From: Streptomyces sp. YIM 121038
GTDB lineage: Bacteria > Actinomycetota > Actinomycetes > Streptomycetales > Streptomycetaceae
Assembly (NCBI RefSeq): GCF_006088715.1
Contig: NZ_CP030771.1
Coordinates: 9,050,001 to 9,114,000, forward strand
DNA: 64,000 nucleotides
Reading direction: 5' to 3'
Shown here: in pieces, positions 40,991 to 47,966 of the stretch
Layout: every line of letters begins with the position of its first letter
Numbering within the stretch: position 1 is the first letter of the stretch
Notes under the pieces: model-generated
Databases searched by the model: none
Told to the model about the DNA's origin: nothing
Seen by the model: the letters and a program-made list of their open reading frames with translations, nothing else
Made by a program: the position numbers and the translations under genes

Positions 40991-42467
40991 CTGACCGGCC
41001 CTCGTAGCTCCACGTGCTGCCGGTCCCGCGGTACTCCGAGACGGGGATGGGCTCGATGCCCTCCCGCATCCGCGAGCGGTAGAGCTGGCCGTGCAGGTGG
41101 TCGACCTCGTGGGCGACGAGCCGGGCAAGGCCGCGCTCGAAGATCGTGATTCTCTGCTGGCCGTCGATGTCCGTGTGCTCGACGCTGATGGCGAGCGGGC
41201 GGGGGACCATGCCGCGGACGTCGAAGAAGCTCAGGCAGCCTTCATACTGCTCGTCCCGCTCGGGGGACTCCTCGACGATGCGAGGGTTGAACAGGGTGAT
41301 CGACTCGCCGTCGGGAGTACGGACGATCGCGGCAGCCCGGTCGATGCCGATCTGCGGCGCCGCCATGCCCATGCCCTTGCCGAAAACATGAACGCTCGCG
41401 GCGCGCTCGCAAGCGGAGATGAGCTCGGCGACGACTCTGCGCGCGTCCTCAGCCTCGGCGGGCAGGTCGAACGTCCGGGCGGTCTTGGCGAGGATCGGGT
41501 CGCCCTCCTGGACGACGCCGACGGCGCGCATCCTCTCGCTCGCGGTCACTGCGGTGGTCATGTCCTGCTGGGTCTCCTCGGTATCGGGGCGTGTGCGGAA
41601 CTTCCATTCGAGCCGGTAGCGGGCGTGCAGCGGCGGGTCCTCGGTGGACCACGAGAAGACGCGCCGGCCGCCCTCGTCAGTGCGGCGAATCGCGGTGCGG
41701 AGCGGCATGGCCTCGGCGGTCATGCTGGTCTCCGTGCCCCACGCAACAGGTTCGAGCTCGGCAGGGAAGTCCAGGCGGACGCTCATGCGCTGGGTCGGGA
41801 GGCGCACCGCCCGCTGGAACCATGACCCCCACTTGGAATCCGAGACCGTGTAGCTGTACTCCAGCCACACCGACTCGCCCGGGTACAGAGGGAACTGCCC
41901 GAACAGCAGCCAGAGTTCCTTGAAGGCGTCACGGTCATGCTTCACCCGCCACGACAGGGGCTCGCCGTCGATCGACGCGCTGAGCCCGATCTCCTCCCAC
42001 GTCAGCGGGTTCTCGCGGTAGTGCCGATTCGAGCGCTCGGGGTCGCCCGGGTACCGGTCCACGGAGATCCGGATCAGGTACCGGGTGACGGGGTCAGGGG
42101 AGTCGTTGAAGAGGCGTCGGCGCTGGCTTGCCCGGTACGTGCGCCCGTCGTAGGCGAGCGTCGTGTCCTCATGCTCGACGATCAGGCTCGTCGCGTGCGC
42201 GTCCTCCACGGCCGGGCCGGGGTGAGGGGCCGTTGGCCGCCCGTGCTTCGCGATCTCACGGAACGCGCGGCGGAGGGCGCCGCCGGACTGGAGCACGTCG
42301 TCGGCCGCAGCGGCGAACTCCTCCGAAGGGGCCAGCTGCCCGCCCTCGACCTTCGACACGTAGGACGGCGTGTACCCGACCTCGCGAGCCAGCTTCGACT
42401 GGCTCTTGCCACGGATGTCGCGCCAGTGCTTCAGCTCGGCGATGAACGCCTCGGCCGCCGCCTGCAT
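40983..42467 (-). CDS. XRE HTH - peptide deformylase fusion protein
   Basis: 494 residues in three parts. Residues 8-60 are an XRE helix-turn-helix (RGKSQSKLAREVGYTPSYVS). Residues 90-295 are a beta-rich region of unknown family. Residues 310-475 are a peptide deformylase with motif I GMGMAAPQIG (365-374), motif II EGCLS (Cys411) and motif III HEVDH (His453, Glu454, His457). All metal ligands and the catalytic Glu are present, so deformylase activity is possible. A TGAGTGAT direct repeat lies just upstream, suggesting self-control. Its biological substrate is unknown. Confidence 0.85.
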   Translation of the reverse strand: MQAAAEAFIAELKHWRDIRGKSQSKLAREVGYTPSYVSKVEGGQLAPSEEFAAAADDVLQSGGALRRAFREIAKHGRPTAPHPGPAVEDAHATSLIVEHEDTTLAYDGRTYRASQRRRLFNDSPDPVTRYLIRISVDRYPGDPERSNRHYRENPLTWEEIGLSASIDGEPLSWRVKHDRDAFKELWLLFGQFPLYPGESVWLEYSYTVSDSKWGSWFQRAVRLPTQRMSVRLDFPAELEPVAWGTETSMTAEAMPLRTAIRRTDEGGRRVFSWSTEDPPLHARYRLEWKFRTRPDTEETQQDMTTAVTASERMRAVGVVQEGDPILAKTARTFDLPAEAEDARRVVAELISACERAASVHVFGKGMGMAAPQIGIDRAAAIVRTPDGESITLFNPRIVEESPERDEQYEGCLSFFDVRGMVPRPLAISVEHTDIDGQQRITIFERGLARLVAHEVDHLHGQLYRSRMREGIEPIPVSEYRGTGSTWSYEGRSGA

Positions 42468-42484
42468 CGCTCCCCCTGTGCCTA

Positions 42485-42503
42485 TGAGTGATATGTGAGT
42501 GAT
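42485..42503. promoter_or_regulatory. 11-bp-spaced direct repeat before HTH-PDF gene
   Basis: TGAGTGAT occurs at 42485-42492 and 42496-42503 (ATCACTCA on the coding strand), one helical turn apart and 18 bases upstream of the ATG at 42467. Candidate operator for the protein's own HTH domain. Confidence 0.55.
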
Positions 42504-42540
42504 CGACTCTCAGGCTGCCGTCACAGGGCCCGCCTGGGCT

Positions 42541-42561
42541 TCTCTGTCCGCAAGACAGAGA
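42541..42561. terminator. Hairpin between HTH gene and HTH-PDF gene
   Basis: TCTCTGTC pairs with GACAGAGA over five bases, with outer GGGCC/GGCCC pairing possible. Lies after the stop (42595) of the leftward HTH gene, so the PDF operon likely has its own promoter. Confidence 0.5.
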
Positions 42562-42594
42562 GGAGGCCCGTTATGCGCCCGCCTTTGAGGCCGG

Positions 42595-42867
42595 CTAGGT
42601 TCTCGATTTCGCACTGCGCACGGTCGGCTCCCGCAAGGGTGGTACGCCGGCAGCGTTCGCGATCCGTCGGATGTGATTGCGGTCGTAGGGCGTGTGGTCC
42701 GCGACCCGGCCCGGGCGGGCGTTACGAGCCATGAGGTGCTTGATGATCGCCGAGTGAAGGGCGTCGCGGGCCTCGTCGAACGGCTTCTTGGCTTCCTCGT
42801 ATGCAGCCGTAAGCACGTCGAGCTCCTTGAGCGCGGCTTCCTCGCGCTCCTTCTCCTCTTCGGTCAT
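42595..42867 (-). CDS. Small protein with coiled coil and HTH-like end
   Basis: 90 residues from ATG 42867. The N-terminal half is a charged coiled coil (EREEAALKELDVLTAAYEEA); the C-terminus (YDRNHIRRIANAAGVPPLRE) resembles a helix-turn-helix. Upstream in-frame ATGs give a poor sequence. The gene is divergent from the DUF6907 operon, with GTTGCAAC repeats in between, so it may regulate both directions. Confidence 0.6.
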   Translation of the reverse strand: MTEEEKEREEAALKELDVLTAAYEEAKKPFDEARDALHSAIIKHLMARNARPGRVADHTPYDRNHIRRIANAAGVPPLREPTVRSAKSRT

Positions 42868-42890
42868 GGGCTGATGATCCCACACCCCCT

Positions 42891-42983
42891 GGTTGCAACC
42901 ACTAGTCGCAGGACCAGCGAATTCAAGCCGATGACGTCGGACCGCTTGCGATTGGCTCCTCATGTTGCAACTATAGGTTGCAT
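42891..42983. promoter_or_regulatory. GTTGCAAC repeats in divergent control region
   Basis: The palindrome GGTTGCAACC (42891-42900) and GTTGCAAC (42964-42971), each followed by a similar AC/TATAG stretch, plus a half-site GGTTGCAT (42976-42983). They lie between the leftward HTH gene and the rightward DUF6907 gene. Probable binding sites for a local regulator. Confidence 0.55.
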
Positions 42984-43078
42984 CGCTACGGAGCGATAGA
43001 CGCAAAACGGCCTCGCCCGGTGCGCCAACACCGATGCGAGGCCTAGGTCAGACGTCCCTACTCCCAGGGAGACCAACC

Positions 43079-43615
43079 GTGAGTCCAACCGTACAGGCCG
43101 TTCCAGCGGCGGTTCCGCCCCCCATTCCGTTCCCCGTGGCCAGGCCAGGTTTCCGGCTGGTGCCTGCGAAGGTCGGCCGCCCCGAGGGGCCGACCGCGAC
43201 GATCTACATCGAGTGCCCGACGAGCTGGTGCGACAGCGGCACTCATGTCGCCGAGCCGACGGCCCACCCCGAGGACATCAGCCACATCTCAGGCGCCGAG
43301 GCGAACGAGGTGTCGGTGAGCTCGTTCCTCAAGTCCAAGCACGTGGCCGCGCACATGCTGACCTCCACCATCCAGTGCGACCCTGGCTCGCACGACCCGC
43401 GCCTCGAAGCCGCCCACATCGTCATCGAGGACGATGTCGACTACGCGCACCTGACGCCGGACATGGGCGAGGCCTTCGCCGACGACCTGGTCGCCTTCGC
43501 CTCCCGCCTGCGGCAGCAGGCTCGTACCGCCCGGCAGCACAATCAGACGGTCGCTGGCGACTCGGGCACGGACATGGACGAGGCGCTGCGCCGGGTCCGC
43601 GGAGGTGCCGCATGA
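43079..43615 (+). CDS. DUF6907 family protein, copy 2
   Basis: 178 residues from a GTG with GGGAG eight bases upstream. The core ECPTSWCDSGTHVAEP, then IQCDPGSHDPRLEAAHIVIE and DYAHLTPDMGEAFADDLVAF, match the copy at 38671-39177. Proline-rich N-terminus. First gene of the rightward operon that leads to the transfer genes. Function unknown. Confidence 0.72.
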   Translation: MSPTVQAVPAAVPPPIPFPVARPGFRLVPAKVGRPEGPTATIYIECPTSWCDSGTHVAEPTAHPEDISHISGAEANEVSVSSFLKSKHVAAHMLTSTIQCDPGSHDPRLEAAHIVIEDDVDYAHLTPDMGEAFADDLVAFASRLRQQARTARQHNQTVAGDSGTDMDEALRRVRGGAA

Positions 43616-43884
43616 GTCCGGCCGATGTGGCCGCCCACGAGGCAGCCTCCTACGTCCGCCGCCCGCGCCGTGTCCTGGCCCGGTTTCCTGCTGGTGGTCC
43701 GCGTGGTTCGTGGCCTGCGGAGCGGGAGGCGGAGCGTCTGCGTCGGGAGGGTGTTCCTGCCGAGGTCCGGATGGATCTGGTGTCGGACAGTTTCCTCGTC
43801 GTCGCCGAGGATCACGGTAAGTCGAAGCCTGAGCTGCCGCGTCGTCCGCGTGGCCCGCACCCGTACCGGGCGGTGGCGTCGTGA
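43612..43884 (+). CDS. Hypothetical basic protein
   Basis: 90 residues in a four-base overlap. Basic and proline-rich, with RREGVPAEVRMDLVSDSFLV in the centre. No family recognised. Confidence 0.5.
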   Translation: MSPADVAAHEAASYVRRPRRVLARFPAGGPRGSWPAEREAERLRREGVPAEVRMDLVSDSFLVVAEDHGKSKPELPRRPRGPHPYRAVAS

Positions 43885-44225
43885 CTGGTGTGCCCGCGCG
43901 GTCGGCGTATGGGGAGGGCGATTTCGTCCTCTACAGGGATCCGGTCCGGTTTCTGCTGGGCGCGAGGGATCACACGCGGATTGGTCGTGTGTGGAAGTCG
44001 TGGCCCGATGCGGTGGAGGTCTTCGATCTGGCTCCGGGGAAGGTCCATCGGGTGCCGCTGGAGTATGTGCGGCCGATCCCGGTCGAGTACCTGATGCGGG
44101 ATATCGATGAGGCGCCGCTGGGTGCCGAGCATCCGGAGCTGGCGTCGGTGGCGGTGGCGTGGTTGCAGCAGCAGGCACGTCTGCAGACCCCGCCCGAGCT
44201 GGAGTCGGGCGGTGATCCGCGATGA
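43881..44225 (+). CDS. Hypothetical protein
   Basis: 114 residues from GTG. Beta-rich first half (YGEGDFVLYRDPVRFLLGAR), like a small SH3-type barrel, and a helical C-terminus. Coupled on both sides. Confidence 0.55.
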   Translation: MTGVPARSAYGEGDFVLYRDPVRFLLGARDHTRIGRVWKSWPDAVEVFDLAPGKVHRVPLEYVRPIPVEYLMRDIDEAPLGAEHPELASVAVAWLQQQARLQTPPELESGGDPR

Positions 44226-44458
44226 CGGTCCTGTTCGACGCGGACCTGGCCGTGACGGAGCTCGGCGTGAGGCGGCGTTCACAGTCGTCGGTGGCTGAGG
44301 CTCGGGATGCTGCGGTCGCGGACTTGTTCGCCGAGTATGCGGAGGCGCGTGAGGCGGGTGATGGGGCCCGGATGTCGGAGATCCTCGACCACGCCTACGC
44401 GCTTGACCCGGCCCTGACCGACGAGCTCCTCGGTTTCGACTATCCCGCTGCGGCCTGA
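44222..44458 (+). CDS. Hypothetical helical protein
   Basis: 78 residues, helical and acidic (AVADLFAEYAEAREAGDGAR). Overlaps the previous gene by four bases. Function unknown. Confidence 0.5.
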   Translation: MTVLFDADLAVTELGVRRRSQSSVAEARDAAVADLFAEYAEAREAGDGARMSEILDHAYALDPALTDELLGFDYPAAA

Positions 44459-44554
44459 GCGCCGCACTTGTTCGCCGTGGGCGGCGGATGCTTCGGCTCC
44501 CCCGATCCTGCCGTCCACGGCTCCCACCCTTGTTGATCCCGGAGAGGATCCGTC

Positions 44555-44731
44555 ATGTCTGCACAGACTCGTGCTGCGTTCCTTGCCGAGTACCGGGCGG
44601 CGCGCGCCGTCGAGGACTTCGACCGTGCGCTGGAGCTCGCGTTCGCGGCGATGGACCACGACGCCGACCACCCCGACGAGCCGTCGCTGATGGCCGAGCT
44701 GCGCGGCTTGCATCAGCCGGCTGCGGCCTAG
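44555..44731 (+). CDS. Small helical protein
   Basis: 58 residues with a GGAGAGG ribosome site. Helical hairpin (AAFLAEYRAARAVEDFDRAL). It resembles the preceding 78-residue product in layout. Function unknown. Confidence 0.5.
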   Translation: MSAQTRAAFLAEYRAARAVEDFDRALELAFAAMDHDADHPDEPSLMAELRGLHQPAAA

Positions 44732-44876
44732 CCGTCCTTGAGACCGCTGTGGCGGCGGGTGCTGCCTCCTCGCGGCCACGGCTCCCAGCCCCCGTTGACC
44801 GTTCTGGGTCTACGTCTCGAAGCAGGCAGGGGCACGCACGACCGGTATCCGACATCGATCACGTGAGGAGAACGAC

Positions 44877-45062
44877 ATGAGCGACAGCGACTTCTACGCC
44901 GACCGTCTGCATGATGCCAAGGCCGCCGTCAACCGGGGAGACATTGAGGGAGCCGCCGACATCACGTTCCACGCCCTCCTTGAAGGGGGCGGTACGTGTG
45001 CGGAGAACCTCGCGGAGCTGAACAAGACCACGCAGGGGCTCCTGGACGGCCGGGACCGCTGA
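44877..45062 (+). CDS. Small acidic protein
   Basis: 61 residues with a GAGGAG ribosome site. Acidic, helical (DRLHDAKAAVNRGDIEGAAD). Function unknown. Confidence 0.5.
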   Translation: MSDSDFYADRLHDAKAAVNRGDIEGAADITFHALLEGGGTCAENLAELNKTTQGLLDGRDR

Positions 45063-45133
45063 CCACGCCGGCCGCCTTGTCTCGAGGGAGCCGTCGATCT
45101 GGCGGTGACCGTCCACCCGAGAGGAGACCGCAC

Positions 45134-45307
45134 ATGAGCTGGAAGAAGGACCGAGCCGAGATCCGCGAGCTGATGGCAGCCCGCCCCGACCCGGATGGCA
45201 AGCATGGCTGCGAGTCCCAGGAGGCCGTTGCCGTCAACGCGGAGCTCGACCGGAAGCTGCGTGAGCAGCCCGTCTGGCGGCGCGCCCGCGCGCTCTACGA
45301 GGACTGA
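45134..45307 (+). CDS. Small hypothetical protein
   Basis: 57 residues with a GAGAGGAG ribosome site. Charged helical sequence (DRAEIRELMAARPDPDGKHG). Function unknown. Confidence 0.5.
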   Translation: MSWKKDRAEIRELMAARPDPDGKHGCESQEAVAVNAELDRKLREQPVWRRARALYED

Positions 45308-45321
45308 GGAGGGGAGTGCTG

Positions 45322-45618
45322 ATGCGCCCGTATCTGATCACTGCGAAGCCGGGCCGGCTGCACCGGGCGGCTGTGTGGCTGCGGGTGTGGGCGCTTCGGC
45401 TCCTGGCTCTGACGGTCATGACCGTGCTCGGCGCGCTGGTGTTCAGCGTCCGCTGCGCCCGCCCGCTCATCAACTACGTGGCCACTCGGGCGGCGTGGCT
45501 GGAGCTGTGGGCCGCATCCGTGACCGGGATCGGCCCGATCGGCGCCGCTGTCGGCTCCGGGCTGACCGACGAGTTCGTCCGTGAATTCCACAAGGCGCGC
45601 ACCGGCGCGCCCGCCTAG
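45322..45618 (+). CDS. Small membrane protein
   Basis: 98 residues; ATG 45322 chosen for its spacing from GAGGGG. Hydrophobic helix (LRLLALTVMTVLGALVFSV) plus a second amphipathic stretch. Such small membrane proteins often accompany Streptomyces spd/tra genes and help spread within the mycelium, but no family is assigned. Confidence 0.55.
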   Translation: MRPYLITAKPGRLHRAAVWLRVWALRLLALTVMTVLGALVFSVRCARPLINYVATRAAWLELWAASVTGIGPIGAAVGSGLTDEFVREFHKARTGAPA

Positions 45619-45633
45619 AGAGGAGTCATCCCC

Positions 45634-45951
45634 ATGGCCGCGGCCACCCGCCGTCACCGCGTCATCCAGTGGGCCGTCGTCGACGGTCAGCGCGATCACC
45701 TGAACTTCGGCCTCACGGAGGGACGGGACCGTCTCCGTTCCGCCCGCCGCTCCGCTGATGCCTTTCACGTCTACGAGTTCCCCGCACGCAACGGCGCCCC
45801 TCTGTATGTCGCCTACGCCCGTTTCCTGCCCGGTAGTGCAAAGCACGGTTTCAGCAGGTTCGATCCCGACCTGGATGTCGCCTACGTCTTCGAGCTCACC
45901 GCCGAGGCGGTCATCGCAAGCTTCGGACTCGGTGAGAGGGAGGTCGCCTGA
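45634..45951 (+). CDS. Hypothetical protein
   Basis: 105 residues with an AGAGGAG ribosome site. Alpha-beta product (SADAFHVYEFPARNGAPLYV). One-base overlap (TGATG) with the DUF4236 gene. Function unknown. Confidence 0.5.
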   Translation: MAAATRRHRVIQWAVVDGQRDHLNFGLTEGRDRLRSARRSADAFHVYEFPARNGAPLYVAYARFLPGSAKHGFSRFDPDLDVAYVFELTAEAVIASFGLGEREVA

Positions 45952-46157
45952 TGTCGATCACGTTCCGCAAGAGCTACCGGATCTTCCCCGGTGTCCGGCT
46001 CAACATCAACCGCAAGTCGTGGTCGATCACCCTCGGCGGGAAGCACGGCCCCCGCCACACGATCTCATCCACCGGCCGCCGCACCACCTCCATGGATCTC
46101 CCCGGCGGATTCGGCTGGAGGAAGACCACCACCCGACGTGCCCGAGGAGACAACTGA
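45951..46157 (+). CDS. DUF4236 family protein
   Basis: 68 residues. Opening ITFRKSYRIFPGVRLNINRK and SWSITLGGKHG are the DUF4236 hallmarks. The family is widespread on mobile elements; function unknown. Starts on the last base of the preceding stop. Confidence 0.8.
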   Translation: MSITFRKSYRIFPGVRLNINRKSWSITLGGKHGPRHTISSTGRRTTSMDLPGGFGWRKTTTRRARGDN

Positions 46158-46198
46158 TGTTCGCGCTGACCTTTCCGAAACGACGCAAGGAGATCGCC

Positions 46199-46438
46199 AT
46201 GACCGAGACTGCTGCCCCTGCCGACACCCATCCCAACGCTTTGATGCGCTTCCTGGCACAAGGCGGAGCGACCGTCATCGTCACGGGATCCGGCCGGTAC
46301 GGGGACGAGGACCACCACTGGAAGTGCCTCGGCTGCGACGCCACGGACAACGGGATCGGTCGATACGACTGGGATGCCCGTGACCAGGCCAACGGGCACG
46401 CCACCGTCTGCCGAGCGATGCCGAAGCCGCAGTCGTGA
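46199..46438 (+). CDS. Zinc-finger-like small protein
   Basis: 79 residues; ATG 46199 preferred because AAGGAG lies seven bases upstream (an earlier in-frame ATG at 46157 overlaps DUF4236). HHWKCLGCDATDNGIG with a later NGHATVCR gives a Cys2-His-Cys set likely to bind zinc. Common upstream of Streptomyces tra genes. Function unknown. Confidence 0.55.
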   Translation: MTETAAPADTHPNALMRFLAQGGATVIVTGSGRYGDEDHHWKCLGCDATDNGIGRYDWDARDQANGHATVCRAMPKPQS

Positions 46439-46487
46439 ACCCCGACACCTACTGATCATCTGCTGACCAAGAAGGGACCTGCCCGTC

Positions 46488-47966
46488 ATGACCGCCAGTC
46501 CGCCCCTGATGAACGGCCACCGGAGGCCGGCCATGCCCGTGTTCGGGGACTGGCGGCCCGTCACAGATACCCCCGAGCCCGCCCCCGTCGACGAGCAGCG
46601 CGCCCTTCAGCCGGAGCCCGCCGGGACGTCGGCCCCGTCCTCTCGACGCGAGCAGAAGAGGCAAGACCGGCGCGCCCAGCGCGAGGACGACCGCGCAGAC
46701 CGCGCACAAGACCGCGAGGAGAAGCGGCGGGACAAGGCGCACCGACGTCAGCTGAAGGACGAAGCCCGTCAGGCCGAGCTCGCCCGCAAGCAGCAGGAGC
46801 GCGCCGAGAGGGAGAAGGCCCGGGCCCGCCGCCGCAAGGAGCGGCGTGCCGCCTGGCTGGCACTGCAGGTCAAGCTTGCCCACCACATGCCGCTGTGGGG
46901 CCTGCCGGTCGTCGCCGTCTCCCTGGTCATGGGCTGGTCGGGGCAGGCCGGGGCTGCCTCGCACCTGGGCATGGGGTGGGCCGCGGCTGGCGTGCCGGTG
47001 CTCACGGAGGGCATGACACTGACGCTCGCGGGTCTGACCGGGCAGGCCATCGAGCACCGCCGCCCCTACCGGTGGCTGCTGTGGGCCACCTGGGTCACCG
47101 CGATCATCTCCGCCACCATCAACGGACTCGGCCACCTCATCGAGGACGACACCGTAGCCGGGGTCTACCGGGCCTCCGCCTACGCCGGCGCGTCCCTGGC
47201 CGCCCTGGTGCTGTGGGCCGTCGTGATGCGCTCCAAGCGGGCCGCGGTCTCCGGCCGCACGGCCGAGGAGATCGCGCGCTGGAAGCGGCTGCGCCGCCGT
47301 CACCCGATCCTGATGCGGCGTGCCCGGCGGATCGCCGACAACACCGGGACGCGGCTGGAGGACGCCTACGCCAAGGCGTGGGAGCGGGCGAACGGAGCAA
47401 AGCTGGGGGAGCCGTCGATCCGTGAGATCCGTGCGTCCCGCCGTGCCGCGTACCGGCGCCGGGAGGCCGAGTCCTGGAACGGCCAGCGCGGCCGCCGGTC
47501 GGGTTCGAAGGCGCTCAAGCCGGTGGTTCCCGCGAGTGAGCACAAGCTGGCGGACACGCCCGGGGAGGCCATGTCGCCGTCTCCGGCCGGGCGGGTGCAG
47601 GCGCCGGTCCTGCCGGTGCCGCTCCTGATTCCCGGCGCCGAAGGGGAGTGGGTTTCACACCCCGTCCCGGTGCGTCCGCTGACCGCTTCCCAGCACCCTC
47701 GGGCGCACAGTGAGCGGACCGCTACACCCCGCTTCCCGCAAGGGAAGGACGCGGTTTCCAAGCGTGTCCGAGAAGACGTCACCGACGACCGCGTCAAGAC
47801 CGTGCGGCGCCTCGTTGCGGAAGCTGCCGAGAACAACCAGGACCTTCGGAAGCACCCGTCGAACCGGGCCGTTGCCCGCCACCTCGGGTGCCGTCCCGCC
47901 ACCGCCCGTGAGCTCCTGACCGCCGTCCTCGCCGAGCGCGGAATCACCCGCAAGAAGGACCAGTGA
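46488..47966 (+). CDS. DUF2637 membrane protein, Spd-like
   Basis: 492 residues. A proline/arginine-rich, highly charged N-terminal coiled region (about 45-120) is followed by four membrane helices (about 130-245: LPVVAVSLVMGWSGQAGAA, GVPVLTEGMTLTLAGLTG, WATWVTAIISATINGLG, GASLAALVLWAVVM) of the DUF2637 family. A long cytoplasmic tail ends in an HTH-like segment (SNRAVARHLGCRPATARELL). In Streptomyces elements this family sits directly before the transfer ATPase and is linked to intramycelial spread. It overlaps traB by four bases. Confidence 0.82.
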   Translation: MTASPPLMNGHRRPAMPVFGDWRPVTDTPEPAPVDEQRALQPEPAGTSAPSSRREQKRQDRRAQREDDRADRAQDREEKRRDKAHRRQLKDEARQAELARKQQERAEREKARARRRKERRAAWLALQVKLAHHMPLWGLPVVAVSLVMGWSGQAGAASHLGMGWAAAGVPVLTEGMTLTLAGLTGQAIEHRRPYRWLLWATWVTAIISATINGLGHLIEDDTVAGVYRASAYAGASLAALVLWAVVMRSKRAAVSGRTAEEIARWKRLRRRHPILMRRARRIADNTGTRLEDAYAKAWERANGAKLGEPSIREIRASRRAAYRRREAESWNGQRGRRSGSKALKPVVPASEHKLADTPGEAMSPSPAGRVQAPVLPVPLLIPGAEGEWVSHPVPVRPLTASQHPRAHSERTATPRFPQGKDAVSKRVREDVTDDRVKTVRRLVAEAAENNQDLRKHPSNRAVARHLGCRPATARELLTAVLAERGITRKKDQ

